Positions 19,372 through 28,431 of a DNA stretch of 55,119 bases are shown piece after piece. Source of the stretch: Bacillus sp. FJAT-14578 (GTDB lineage Bacteria > Bacillota > Bacilli > Bacillales > Bacillaceae_H); NCBI RefSeq assembly GCF_000504165.1, contig NZ_AYSE01000016.1, positions 1-55,119 of the forward strand, written 5' to 3'. The translations under genes and the position numbers were made by a program. How positions within the stretch are numbered: the stretch's first letter is position 1; the number at the start of each line of letters is the position of its first letter. The notes beneath the pieces are model-generated. The model searched no databases. It was not told the DNA's origin and worked only from the letters and a program-made list of their open reading frames with translations.

Positions 19372-20751
19372 ATGACAAATAGATATGCAGTCATATTGGC
19401 AGCTGGACAAGGAACTCGTATGAAGTCCGCTTTATATAAAGTGTTACACCCTGTCTGCGGTAAGCCAATGGTTCAGCATGTAATTGATCAACTGTCTGTA
19501 TTAGATTTAACAAAAATGATTACAGTTGTTGGTCATGGTGCTGAAAAAGTTCAATCACATATCGGTGAAAAAAGTTTGTTCGCTCTACAAGCCGAACAAC
19601 TTGGAACCGCTCATGCTGTTATGCAAGCAAAGGATTTATTGGCTGATGAAGAAGGAACAACCATTGTTGTATGTGGAGATACACCTTTAATTACCACAGA
19701 AACAATTGATGCTTTACTTCAGCATCATGAACATACACGTTCCAAAGCAACCATTTTGACAGCCTATGCAGAGGATCCAACAGGTTACGGTCGAATTATC
19801 CGAAACGAAAGCGGATTAGTAGAGAAGATCGTAGAACATAAAGATGCATCAGACGCAGAGAGAGACGTAAAAGAAATTAATACGGGAACTTATTGTTTTG
19901 ACAATAAGGCATTATTTGATTCTCTGTCTAAGGTATCTAATGAAAATGTTCAAGGCGAATACTATTTGCCTGATGTTGTAGAAATTTTACAGCAGGCCGG
20001 AGAGGCGGTCACAGCCTATCAAACTCCCCACTTTGAGGAAACACTAGGTGTTAATGACCGTTATGCACTATCTCAAGCTGAAGAAATTATGAAAAAGCGC
20101 ATTAACAAAAAGCATATGCTAAATGGTGTGACCATCATAGATCCAGCTAACACGTATATTTCCGCGGATGCTCAAATTGGCCGAGATACGATTCTCCATC
20201 CTGGAACCATCATTCAAGGGGCTAGCGTGATTGGAGAAAGCTGTGAAATCGGACCGAATACAGAAATTAAAGATTCCTGTATTGGAAACGAGAGTACTCT
20301 TCGCCATTCTGTTATTCATGACAGTGAAATTGGCAATGAAGTTACGATTGGTCCTTTTGCTCATATCCGCCCTCAATCTTCTATTGCGGATGAAGTGCGT
20401 ATCGGGAATTTCGTTGAAATTAAAAAGACAGTGTTTGGCAAGGGAAGCAAGGCCTCTCATTTAAGTTATATTGGAGATGCTGAAGTTGGTGAAAACGTCA
20501 ATTTGGGCTGTGGATCCATAACTGTTAACTATGATGGGAAAAATAAGTTTCTAACGAAAATCGAAGATGGAGCTTTTATTGGTTGTAATTCTAATTTAAT
20601 TGCGCCGGTAACAGTAGGACAAGGAGCTTATGTGGCGGCTGGTTCAACCATCACACAAGATGTGCCTGGGAAAGCATTATCGATTGCGCGTGCACGTCAG
20701 GTGAATAAAGAAGATTACGCGGAAAAACTGGATGTTCATAAAAAATCCTAA
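19372..20751 (+). CDS. glmU: bifunctional UDP-N-acetylglucosamine pyrophosphorylase / glucosamine-1-phosphate acetyltransferase
   Basis: A 459-residue enzyme making UDP-GlcNAc for peptidoglycan and teichoic acids. The N-terminal Rossmann-like uridyltransferase domain starts with [12 protein letters not shown] (residues 8-19). The C-terminal half (about 250-445) is a left-handed beta-helix of hexapeptide repeats holding the acetyltransferase site ([17 protein letters not shown]). Start ATG 19372 after TTGGAGG. prs follows with 19 bp between the stop and its start, a shared operon as in B. subtilis. Confidence 0.97.
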   Translation: MTNRYAVILAAGQGTRMKSALYKVLHPVCGKPMVQHVIDQLSVLDLTKMITVVGHGAEKVQSHIGEKSLFALQAEQLGTAHAVMQAKDLLADEEGTTIVVCGDTPLITTETIDALLQHHEHTRSKATILTAYAEDPTGYGRIIRNESGLVEKIVEHKDASDAERDVKEINTGTYCFDNKALFDSLSKVSNENVQGEYYLPDVVEILQQAGEAVTAYQTPHFEETLGVNDRYALSQAEEIMKKRINKKHMLNGVTIIDPANTYISADAQIGRDTILHPGTIIQGASVIGESCEIGPNTEIKDSCIGNESTLRHSVIHDSEIGNEVTIGPFAHIRPQSSIADEVRIGNFVEIKKTVFGKGSKASHLSYIGDAEVGENVNLGCGSITVNYDGKNKFLTKIEDGAFIGCNSNLIAPVTVGQGAYVAAGSTITQDVPGKALSIARARQVNKEDYAEKLDVHKKS

Positions 20752-20770
20752 TGGAGGGTCTTATACTACA

Positions 20771-21724
20771 ATGTCAAAACAATATGGCGACGAAAATTTA
20801 AAAGTATTTTCTTTGAATTCAAATGCGGGATTAGCTGAAGAGATTGCAAAAGTAATTGGTGTCCAACTTGGACAGTGTTCTGTTATGCGCTTCAGCGATG
20901 GCGAGATCCAAATTAATATTGAAGAAAGTATTCGCGGCTGTGATGTATTCGTTATTCAGTCCACCAGTGCACCAGTAAATGAGCATATCATGGAACTTTT
21001 GATTATGATTGATGCATTGAAACGTGCCTCTGCTAAGACGATTAGCATTGTTATGCCTTATTACGGCTATGCACGTCAAGACCGTAAAGCTCGTGCTCGT
21101 GAGCCGATTACAGCTAAATTAGTAGCGAATTTGCTTGAAACGGCTGGAGCAAATCGTGTCATCACACTAGATTTGCATGCACCTCAAATTCAAGGTTTCT
21201 TTGATATTCCAATCGATCATTTAGTCGGTGTTCCAATTTTAGGGGAGTACTTCAAGAGCAAAAATCTTGAAGATATTGTTGTGGTATCACCAGACCATGG
21301 CGGAGTAACACGTGCAAGAAAATTAGCAGAGCGCTTGAAAGCTCCAATTGCAATCATTGATAAGCGCCGTCCGCGTCCAAATGTAGCCGAAGTGATGAAC
21401 ATTGTGGGTAATATCGAGGGTAAAACGGCTATTTTAATTGATGATATGATTGATACAGCTGGAACAATTACCCTTGCAGCCAATGCCCTTGTGGAAAACG
21501 GTGCAACAGATGTATATGCTTGTTGTACACATCCGGTTTTATCTGGACCGGCTATCGAACGTATTCAAAACTCTAGAATTAAAGAGCTTGTGGTAACTAA
21601 TTCAATCAGTTTACCAGAAGAAAAGAAAATTGAAAAATTGATTCAGTTATCCGTAGCCCCATTAATTGGAGAAGCGATTATTCGTGTCCACGAAGATTTA
21701 TCTGTAAGTACGTTATTTGATTGA
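20771..21724 (+). CDS. prs: ribose-phosphate pyrophosphokinase (PRPP synthetase)
   Basis: A 317-residue enzyme that makes PRPP from ribose-5-phosphate and ATP, feeding purine, pyrimidine, NAD, histidine and tryptophan synthesis. The PRPP-binding stretch [13 protein letters not shown] (near 219-231), the KRRP motif and the pyrophosphate-binding [12 protein letters not shown] loop (near 97-108) are intact. The start ATG 20771 gives the exact B. subtilis length, with TGGAGGGT upstream; an in-frame extension into glmU is not supported. It provides the ligand sensed by PurR, encoded 3 kb upstream. Confidence 0.97.
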   Translation: MSKQYGDENLKVFSLNSNAGLAEEIAKVIGVQLGQCSVMRFSDGEIQINIEESIRGCDVFVIQSTSAPVNEHIMELLIMIDALKRASAKTISIVMPYYGYARQDRKARAREPITAKLVANLLETAGANRVITLDLHAPQIQGFFDIPIDHLVGVPILGEYFKSKNLEDIVVVSPDHGGVTRARKLAERLKAPIAIIDKRRPRPNVAEVMNIVGNIEGKTAILIDDMIDTAGTITLAANALVENGATDVYACCTHPVLSGPAIERIQNSRIKELVVTNSISLPEEKKIEKLIQLSVAPLIGEAIIRVHEDLSVSTLFD

Positions 21725-21729
21725 TTATT

Positions 21730-21778
21730 GAAACCGGGAAGGCACCATCTAATTGATGGTGCCTTCCCGGTTTCTTAA
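21730..21778 (+). terminator. terminator after prs
   Basis: A perfect 20-bp stem (21730-21749 with 21755-21774) with TAATT loop. The U-run is built into the 3' arm (GGTTTCTT). Confidence 0.85.
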
Positions 21779-21784
21779 ATTCAT

Positions 21785-21810
21785 GTTTAAGGCTAATGGA
21801 ATTGGGGAAC
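21785..21810 (+). promoter_or_regulatory. sigma-B promoter of ctc
   Basis: GTTTAA (21785-21790), 14 bp, GGGAAC (21805-21810), close to the sigma-B form GTTTAA-N12/15-GGGWAW. ctc is a model sigma-B gene in B. subtilis. Confidence 0.75.
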
Positions 21811-21857
21811 GTTTATATTAGACCATTAATTAGACTAGACATGGAAGGTGAAGTACA

Positions 21858-22490
21858 TTGAGTACAGTATTAGCAGCAAATGAACGTAATGATTTAAAGC
21901 ACTCAACTACCACAAAGTTAAGAAACGAAGGGAATTTCCCAGCTGTTGTGTATGGAAAAAAAGTGCAAGCCAAACCAATTTATATTAATAGTGCAGACTT
22001 TACCAAGGCGATGAGAGAAGCGGGCCGTAATGGGATTTTGACTTTAACCGTTCAGAACGAAACATTTTCGGTCATGCTTCATGAGCTTCAAACAGATCCG
22101 CTCAAAAATGAAGTAAGGCATGCAGATTTCCAAGTCGTAGATATGTCCAAAGAATTGGATGCAGATGTTACGGTTATCTTGACGGGCGAAGCTCCTGGGG
22201 TCAAAGAAGGCGGCGTCATGCAGCAGGCTATCCATCAATTATCCATTCGAGCGCTGCCGCAAGATATCCCATCCACCATTGAAGCGGATGTATCTAACTT
22301 GCAAATCGGTGATACCGTCACAGTAGGAGACCTCAGTCATAACGGCAAATACGAAGTGAACCATGAGCCGACTGAAACCGTTGCTTCCATTCTTCCTCCT
22401 AAGCAAGAAGAAGAGATTGACAGCGGTGAGCAGCAGGATGAAGTAAATGAGTCAGAGGAAGCAGAAATAGCAGAAAGCCAAGAAGAGTGA
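21858..22490 (+). CDS. ctc: general stress protein Ctc / ribosomal protein bL25
   Basis: A 210-residue CTC-type bL25 protein that binds 5S rRNA in the 50S subunit. The N-terminal bL25 domain covers about residues 1-90 (AVVYGKKVQAKPIYI, LQTDPLKNEVRHADFQ). The C-terminal TL5/CTC beta domain follows (90-180), and the protein ends in an acidic Glu/Gln-rich tail. The start is TTG 21858 after GGAAGGTGAAG. A sigma-B-type promoter precedes it, in line with stress induction of Ctc in B. subtilis. Confidence 0.95.
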   Translation: MSTVLAANERNDLKHSTTTKLRNEGNFPAVVYGKKVQAKPIYINSADFTKAMREAGRNGILTLTVQNETFSVMLHELQTDPLKNEVRHADFQVVDMSKELDADVTVILTGEAPGVKEGGVMQQAIHQLSIRALPQDIPSTIEADVSNLQIGDTVTVGDLSHNGKYEVNHEPTETVASILPPKQEEEIDSGEQQDEVNESEEAEIAESQEE

Positions 22491-22497
22491 AGAGTAA

Positions 22498-22536
22498 ATC
22501 AAAAGACGTGACCATAAAAGGTTACGTCTTTTGATT
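22498..22536 (+). terminator. terminator after ctc
   Basis: A 16-bp stem with one G-U (22498-22513 with 22520-22535), loop ATAAAA; a T-rich 3' arm. Confidence 0.85.
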
Positions 22537-22589
22537 TGAATTGATTATAATAGAGATATGAAGACTATTTTTGAAAGGAGCCTATTTAG

Positions 22590-23150
22590 TTGAAACTTAT
22601 AGTTGGATTAGGAAACCCAGGAAAAGACTACGAGCAAACACGGCATAATATCGGGTTTATGATTATTGATGAATTAGCTGAACATCTCGATATTCGGTTA
22701 GATAAAACGAAATTTAACGGTTTATACGGTCAAGGAATTGTAAACGGAGAAAAGGTCATATTACTAAAGCCGTTAACATATATGAATTTATCGGGGGAGT
22801 CTGTTCGACCGCTAATGGATTATTATAATATTGAGGTAGATGATTTATTGGTGATTTATGACGATTTAGATTTGCCCCAAGGTAAAATCCGGCTTCGAAC
22901 AAAGGGAAGCGCCGGTGGACATAATGGGATCAAATCATTGAATCAGCATCTCGGTACACAAGAATTCAATCGAATTAGAGTAGGAATCAGCCGCCCTCAA
23001 AATGGGATGAAGGTAGTTGATTATGTCCTTGGAAGATTTTCAAACGAAGAAATGGTATTATTAAAAGAGGCTATACATAAATCAGTGGCGGCCAGCAATG
23101 AATGGATCAAACGCCCTTTTTTAGAAGTGATGAATGTTTATAACGGGTAA
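22590..23150 (+). CDS. pth: peptidyl-tRNA hydrolase (SpoVC)
   Basis: A 186-residue essential enzyme that releases tRNA from peptidyl-tRNAs dropped by stalled ribosomes. The [19 protein letters not shown] opening holds the catalytic H19; the [10 protein letters not shown] and [27 protein letters not shown] blocks are complete. The start is TTG 22590 with GAAAGGAG nine bases upstream. The sigma-F/G-type promoter of fin begins 5 bases after its stop. Confidence 0.96.
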   Translation: MKLIVGLGNPGKDYEQTRHNIGFMIIDELAEHLDIRLDKTKFNGLYGQGIVNGEKVILLKPLTYMNLSGESVRPLMDYYNIEVDDLLVIYDDLDLPQGKIRLRTKGSAGGHNGIKSLNQHLGTQEFNRIRVGISRPQNGMKVVDYVLGRFSNEEMVLLKEAIHKSVAASNEWIKRPFLEVMNVYNG

Positions 23151-23155
23151 GTATT

Positions 23156-23185
23156 GAATAAAAAGCCTCCTGAGTGTTCATAATA
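23156..23185 (+). promoter_or_regulatory. sigma-G/sigma-F promoter of fin
   Basis: GAATA (23156-23160), 18 bp, CATAATA (23179-23185): a perfect match to the sigma-G form GHATR-N18-CATWHTA, which overlaps in specificity with sigma-F. fin is a sigma-F and sigma-G gene in B. subtilis. Confidence 0.75.
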
Positions 23186-23211
23186 GCATTAAAACCCTTG
23201 GGAGGATGTTT

Positions 23212-23442
23212 ATGTCTATTCGTTATTTTTGCAGACATTGCGGCTGTAAAGTGGGAGATATCGACTATGCATCATTTGATAGTAAAGAACTTGGTTTCGA
23301 TCATTTAACTACGCAGGAAAGAAAAGAGTTTATTCAATATCATTCGAATGGCGATATGTCAGTCAAAACCATTTGTGAAGACTGTCAGGAGGCGCTCGAT
23401 CGAAATCCAGATTATCATCAGTTTGAAACATTTATACAGTAA
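23212..23442 (+). CDS. fin: anti-sigma-F factor Fin (YabK)
   Basis: A 76-residue zinc protein that in B. subtilis binds RNA polymerase in the forespore and helps switch from sigma-F to sigma-G. Zinc-type cysteines are visible: CRHCGC at residues 7-12 and CEDC near 58-61. The start is ATG 23212, six bases after GGGAGG; the in-frame ATG at 23206 directly abuts that site. Length equals the B. subtilis protein. A sigma-G/F promoter lies upstream and a hairpin terminator separates it from mfd. Confidence 0.93.
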   Translation: MSIRYFCRHCGCKVGDIDYASFDSKELGFDHLTTQERKEFIQYHSNGDMSVKTICEDCQEALDRNPDYHQFETFIQ

Positions 23443-23447
23443 TGAAA

Positions 23448-23476
23448 GCTTTGGGAGCCATCTCCAAAGCATTTTT
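23448..23476 (+). terminator. terminator after fin
   Basis: GCTTTGGGAG (23448-23457) pairs with CTCCAAAGC (23462-23470), one bulged G, followed by ATTTTTCT. Confidence 0.8.
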
Positions 23477-23514
23477 CTATTTATATAAATTGTTTCACGG
23501 GAGGAGGGAATCCT

Positions 23515-26500
23515 TTGTTAGGGATTAAAAAATACTTTTATGGAACAGAAGATATTCAAGCCGTTGTCGGAAGTTTGGAAGAAGGACTAAGTGAGCAAAT
23601 GGTTGCCGGATTATCAGGGTCTTCCCGCTCCATTTTGGCGGCATCTTTGTATGAGAAAAAGCAACATCCTTTATTGATTGTGACGCATAATTTATATCAA
23701 GCGCAAAAATTTTATGAGGATTTAATCAATTTATTGCCGGAAGAGCCTATTTTCTTGTATTCTTCTAACGATTTGATTGCCTCAGAAATCGCCACAGCAA
23801 GCCCAGAGCTTCGAGCCCAGCGTATTGAAGTTTTAAATTATTGGAGTCGTCAATCAAAAGGGATTATTGTCACTCCGATTTCGGGATTGAGGAAATTGCT
23901 TCCATCGAAAGCCTTATGGCAAGAGAGTCAGCTTGCCTTCAAAGCGGGAGAAGAAATTGAGCTTGAGGAACAGTTGACTAAACTAGTTACCCTAGGATAC
24001 GAACGTGTAGGGATGGTATCATCTCCTGGTGAGTTCAGTATCAGAGGGGGGATTATCGACATTTATCCGTTGACAGAGGAACTGCCGGTGCGCATTGAGT
24101 TATTCGATACGGAAATTGATTCGATTCGAACGTTTACGATAGAGGATCAACGTTCCCAGAAAAAAATGAATGAAATAACGATTGGCCCTGCAGTCGAAAT
24201 GGTTTTTGCAGATGGTGATTTACAAAGAGGAATTTCTTCCTTGGAAAAAGGGTTGGCCGCTACCATTAAGAAAGTGAAAGATCCAATCGTGAAAGAAAAA
24301 ATCTTGGAGCAGGTTGGACAAGAACTGGAACAATTGAAACAAGGGTCGATTCCTGAACATGTATTTAAATACGTATCTTTATTCTATGAAAAACCTACAA
24401 GTTTACTAGATTATGTCCCTGATCATACCGTGGTTATGTTTGATGAAACGACGCGTATCCATGAGATGTCAGATCAATTAGATAAAGAAGAAGCAGATTG
24501 GATTACGGATTTACTTGCTGCAGGAGAAGTCATCCATGGTGTTTCCTTATCTCAAAAGTTGAGCCATTTAATTGGAAAAACCACCAAAAGAAGAATATAT
24601 TTATCCTTATTTTTAAAGCATATTCCTTTTGCCAATCCGCAGAATATTATCAATATATCCTGTAAATCGATGCAGCAATTTTATGGACAAATGAACTTGC
24701 TGAAAAGTGAAGTCGACCGCTGGTTAAAAAGTAATATGGCGGTTGTTCTGCTGGGAGCAAATCAAGAGCGTGTCGAAAAGCTTGAACGTGTGCTTGCTGA
24801 TTATGAGATTAGCGCGTCCGTGCTCTCAAGCGATAGCGACATCGTTCAAGGGAAAGTTCAAATCATGCAAGGGGATTTACAAGCTGGATTTGAGCTTCCG
24901 ATGCAAAAGTTAGCTATATTGACAGAAGAAGAATTATTTAAAAAACGGGCAAAGAAAACACAGAGGCGACAAAAGCTGTCAAATGCTGAACGGATTAAAA
25001 GTTATTCAGAGTTAAATGTCGGCGATCATGTTGTTCATATCAATCATGGAATCGGAAGATATTTAGGAATTGAAACACTTGAAATCAATGGTATACACAA
25101 GGACTATATCCATATTAAATATGAGGGCAGCGACAAACTGTATGTCCCGGTTGAACAAATTGACCAGGTTCAAAAATATGTTGGATCAGAGGGAAAAGAG
25201 CCGAAGCTTTATAAGCTTGGAGGGAATGAATGGAAGAAGGTTAAGAAGAAAGTAGAATCTTCTGTACAAGACATTGCGGATGATCTCATCAAGCTATATG
25301 CAGAGCGCGAGGCGAGTAAAGGCTATGCTTTTTCGCCGGATGGCGATATGCAGCGGTCATTTGAAACATCCTTCCCTTATCAGGAAACGGAAGACCAATT
25401 GCGGTCTATTCAAGAAATCAAACGTGATATGGAACGGGAACGACCAATGGACCGATTGCTTTGTGGCGATGTAGGATACGGAAAAACGGAAGTGGCGATT
25501 CGCGCTGCTTTTAAGGCAATCAGTGATGGAAAACAAGTAGCCTTTTTGGTGCCTACGACTATTTTAGCCCAGCAGCATTACGAAACGATTCGAGAGCGCT
25601 TTCAGGATTATCCAGTTAATATTGGGTTGCTCAGTCGTTTCCGTACGAGAAAACAGTTGCAAGAGACGACAAAAGGTCTGAAAAATGGAACAGTGGATAT
25701 TGTGGTGGGGACCCATCGTCTTCTTTCCAAGGATGTTACTTACAAAGATTTAGGATTATTGATTATTGATGAAGAGCAGCGTTTTGGAGTAACACATAAA
25801 GAAAAAATCAAACAGATGAAAACGAATGTAGATGTGTTAACGCTAACAGCGACGCCTATTCCGCGCACTTTGCATATGTCCATGCTGGGAGTAAGGGATT
25901 TGTCTGTTATCGAAACCCCGCCTGAAAACCGTTTTCCTGTGCAAACATATGTAGCGGAGTATAATCCTGGATTGGTGAGAGAAGCAATTGAACGAGAATT
26001 GGCTCGTGAGGGGCAAGTATATTTCTTATATAACCGCGTGGAGGATATTGAAAGAAAAGCAGAGGAAATTTCGATGCTTGTTCCGGATGCTCGTGTGGCA
26101 TTTGCGCACGGGAAAATGAATGAAAATGAGTTGGAAGCGGTTATTCTAAGCTTTTTAGAAGGGGAATACGATGTGCTCGTCAGTACAACCATCATTGAAA
26201 CAGGCGTTGATATTCCGAATGTTAATACATTGATTGTGCATGATGCAGATAAAATGGGGTTATCTCAACTTTATCAATTGCGGGGACGTGTAGGCCGCTC
26301 CAGTCGTGTTGCTTATGCCTATTTTACGTATCGAAAAGATAAGGTGTTAACGGAAGTGGCAGAAAAAAGACTTCAGGCAATTAAGGAGTTTACGGAGTTA
26401 GGGTCTGGTTTTAAAATTGCCATGAGGGATTTATCCATTCGGGGAGCAGGAAATCTTCTTGGATCTCAGCAGCATGGATTTATTGATTCTGTAGGGTTTG

Positions 26501-27048
26501 ATTTATATTCACAAATGCTTAAAGAGGCCATCGAAGCAAGAAAAGAAGATGGCGAAGAGAAAAAAGAAGTACTTGAGGTGGAAGTCAATGTTGACATTGA
26601 TGCGTACATTCCAGATCAATACATTGCGGACGGACGTTTGAAAATTGAGATGTACAAACGCTTCCGAGCGATTGAAACGTTGGAAGATGTACAAGAGCTT
26701 CAGGAAGAAATGATTGATCGATTTGGGGACTATCCGGAAGAAGTGGCTTATTTGTTTAAAATTGCTGAAATGAAAGTATATGCGAAGATGTATTTAGTTG
26801 AATCCATTATGCAAGCCAAGCAAAATGTCACCATTTTATTATCGGAAGAAGCAAGTGAAACGATCGATGGAGCCAAGCTTTTTAAAGCAGGCAATGAATT
26901 TGGGCGGATGATCAGTTTGGGTATGGAAGGTAAAAAAGTCAAAATGGTCATCAATACAAAAGGCCTTGTCCAAGAAAAGTGGCTGGATATCGCTTATCAA
27001 ATGATTAAAGATTTGCCTAATGTTCAACGTGAAGGGGTTAAGAGTTAA
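23515..27048 (+). CDS. mfd: transcription-repair coupling factor Mfd
   Basis: A 1177-residue DNA translocase that removes RNA polymerase stalled at lesions and recruits UvrA. Domains in order: a UvrB-like N-terminal UvrA-binding region (about 1-350), the CarD-like RNA polymerase interaction domain (about 495-565, LNVGDHVVHINHGIGRYLGIE), RecG-like helicase domains with Walker A CGDVGYGKTEVA (about 651-662) and the DEEQ box (IIDEEQRFG), and the C-terminal TRCF domain (about 1010-1110). The length is exactly that of B. subtilis. The start is TTG 23515 after GGGAGGAGGG. Confidence 0.97.
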   Translation: MLGIKKYFYGTEDIQAVVGSLEEGLSEQMVAGLSGSSRSILAASLYEKKQHPLLIVTHNLYQAQKFYEDLINLLPEEPIFLYSSNDLIASEIATASPELRAQRIEVLNYWSRQSKGIIVTPISGLRKLLPSKALWQESQLAFKAGEEIELEEQLTKLVTLGYERVGMVSSPGEFSIRGGIIDIYPLTEELPVRIELFDTEIDSIRTFTIEDQRSQKKMNEITIGPAVEMVFADGDLQRGISSLEKGLAATIKKVKDPIVKEKILEQVGQELEQLKQGSIPEHVFKYVSLFYEKPTSLLDYVPDHTVVMFDETTRIHEMSDQLDKEEADWITDLLAAGEVIHGVSLSQKLSHLIGKTTKRRIYLSLFLKHIPFANPQNIINISCKSMQQFYGQMNLLKSEVDRWLKSNMAVVLLGANQERVEKLERVLADYEISASVLSSDSDIVQGKVQIMQGDLQAGFELPMQKLAILTEEELFKKRAKKTQRRQKLSNAERIKSYSELNVGDHVVHINHGIGRYLGIETLEINGIHKDYIHIKYEGSDKLYVPVEQIDQVQKYVGSEGKEPKLYKLGGNEWKKVKKKVESSVQDIADDLIKLYAEREASKGYAFSPDGDMQRSFETSFPYQETEDQLRSIQEIKRDMERERPMDRLLCGDVGYGKTEVAIRAAFKAISDGKQVAFLVPTTILAQQHYETIRERFQDYPVNIGLLSRFRTRKQLQETTKGLKNGTVDIVVGTHRLLSKDVTYKDLGLLIIDEEQRFGVTHKEKIKQMKTNVDVLTLTATPIPRTLHMSMLGVRDLSVIETPPENRFPVQTYVAEYNPGLVREAIERELAREGQVYFLYNRVEDIERKAEEISMLVPDARVAFAHGKMNENELEAVILSFLEGEYDVLVSTTIIETGVDIPNVNTLIVHDADKMGLSQLYQLRGRVGRSSRVAYAYFTYRKDKVLTEVAEKRLQAIKEFTELGSGFKIAMRDLSIRGAGNLLGSQQHGFIDSVGFDLYSQMLKEAIEARKEDGEEKKEVLEVEVNVDIDAYIPDQYIADGRLKIEMYKRFRAIETLEDVQELQEEMIDRFGDYPEEVAYLFKIAEMKVYAKMYLVESIMQAKQNVTILLSEEASETIDGAKLFKAGNEFGRMISLGMEGKKVKMVINTKGLVQEKWLDIAYQMIKDLPNVQREGVKS

Positions 27049-27144
27049 GGGTATCAAAGGACATGATAAGCCTTAGATAAATCACAAAATGGCTTTTGCT
27101 ACTGAATCCTTGAGTTAATGGATATTCATGGAGGGTTCTTTCAG

Positions 27145-27196
27145 GAGGATAGCTCAAAAGGGTATTTTTTATCCTTTTAAGCTAGCCTCTTTTTAT
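27145..27196 (+). terminator. terminator after mfd
   Basis: An interrupted stem (GAGG, TAGCT, AAAAGG pairing with CCTTTT, AGCTA, CCTC) is followed by TTTTTATTT. Confidence 0.75.
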
Positions 27197-27526
27197 TTAG
27201 CCATGCATTAATGGGAAGTGAAAATTTCCGCTTCAAAACTTAGCAGAATAGCAGAAGTCAAAGCGGGGGATAAGGGTCTGTAGAAACTCAAATAAGTCAC
27301 CTTCACTATCAGTGGAGATGAAAGGAAATCCCTGTTGGAAGTTTTCTTTTATCTTAAATTCCCATTTTTTCCATAAAAGAGTTTGAATAAAAGAGGACAA
27401 GGGTACAAATTATACAACACAACGATATTCCTTTTATCTCCCTTTGTAGAAATTTAAGGTCTGGTTTTGAAAGAAGTCGTTAACGATTATAGTGGGTACT
27501 TTTTAACAAAAAAAGATACGGTTGGT
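27197..27526. other. non-coding stretch before spoVT
   Basis: No gene can be supported; all frames carry frequent stops. In B. subtilis mfd and spoVT are much closer together. I see no repeat or protein remnant that explains the extra length. Confidence 0.5.
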
Positions 27527-27555
27527 GTATAGAAGTTCATTTGTGAAGGATACTA
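27527..27555 (+). promoter_or_regulatory. sigma-G promoter candidate of spoVT
   Basis: GTATA (27527-27531), 17 bp, GATACTA (27549-27555): full -35 match, one mismatch in the -10 (CATWHTA). spoVT is sigma-G dependent in B. subtilis. Confidence 0.6.
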
Positions 27556-27648
27556 ATTTCAACACTGGTGATATCTTCAAACAAAGGACATGATGAACAT
27601 TATCACCAATTAATTTTCAATCATCATATGAAAGTGAGGCTTCCATGG

Positions 27649-28185
27649 ATGAAAGCAACAGGTATAGTTCGTCGTATTGATGATTTAGGTCGGGTAGTCA
27701 TACCGAAAGAAATTAGAAGAACATTACGTATTCGAGAGGGAGATCCATTAGAAATATTTGTAGATCGCGATGGAGAAGTTATTTTAAAGAAATATTCTCC
27801 AATCAGTGAACTGAGCGATTTTGCGAAAGAGTATGGAGAGGCTCTTTATGACAGTCTTGGCCATCCGGTACTCATTTGCGATCGGGATGCCTTCATTGCT
27901 GTAGCGGGGGGATCCAAAAAAGAATATTTAAATAAAAATGTTAGTGAATTGGTAGAAGAAGTGATGGAAAGTCGAAACTCCGTATTAGTGTCTGACCAAA
28001 AGCAGATTGAGCTTGTAGAAGGGCATGAGGAAGAAGTCACGTCGTATACAATAGGTCCAATTATAGCAAGTGGTGACCCTATCGGCGCTGTTGTCATTTT
28101 CTCCAAAGATAAAGCTCTTAGTGAAATTGAACATAAAGCAGTTGAAACTGCAGCAGGGTTTCTATCCCGTCAAATGGAGCAATAG
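27649..28185 (+). CDS. spoVT: stage V sporulation protein T, forespore regulator
   Basis: A 178-residue AbrB-family regulator that tunes sigma-G-dependent genes in the forespore. The N-terminal swapped-hairpin DNA-binding domain (MKATGIVRRIDDLGRVVIPKEIRRTL, about 1-50) is identical or nearly so to B. subtilis. The C-terminal GAF-like domain (about 56-178) ends HKAVETAAGFLSRQMEQ as in the ortholog. The start is ATG 27649, about 9 bases after GTGAGG; the upstream in-frame stretch to 27568 is not part of the family. A paralog of AbrB, encoded 20 kb upstream. Confidence 0.96.
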   Translation: MKATGIVRRIDDLGRVVIPKEIRRTLRIREGDPLEIFVDRDGEVILKKYSPISELSDFAKEYGEALYDSLGHPVLICDRDAFIAVAGGSKKEYLNKNVSELVEEVMESRNSVLVSDQKQIELVEGHEEEVTSYTIGPIIASGDPIGAVVIFSKDKALSEIEHKAVETAAGFLSRQMEQ

Positions 28186-28298
28186 AAGTGAAATTCAGCG
28201 GGACGGGCCCCGGGTATTTATCTTATATTATTTCTTTCTTGCACGGCTTCATTTCTGTGCGTATGTATATGGACTAAGTCTATAATTAAATACGACTA

Positions 28299-28348
28299 TA
28301 GGGGTGTCTAAGAAGCAGGGTTGCTTCTTAGACACCCCTATTATTTTT
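28299..28348 (+). terminator. terminator after spoVT
   Basis: A perfect 19-bp stem (28299-28317 with 28322-28340) with a GGGT loop, followed by TTATTTTT. Confidence 0.92.
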
Positions 28349-28431
28349 GTGTGCTTTCCATTTTCCGCTAGAAACTCATGATATAATAACTGTTGTTCTT
28401 TTTCAAAAAATAGGAGGGACGAATAAGAAAG

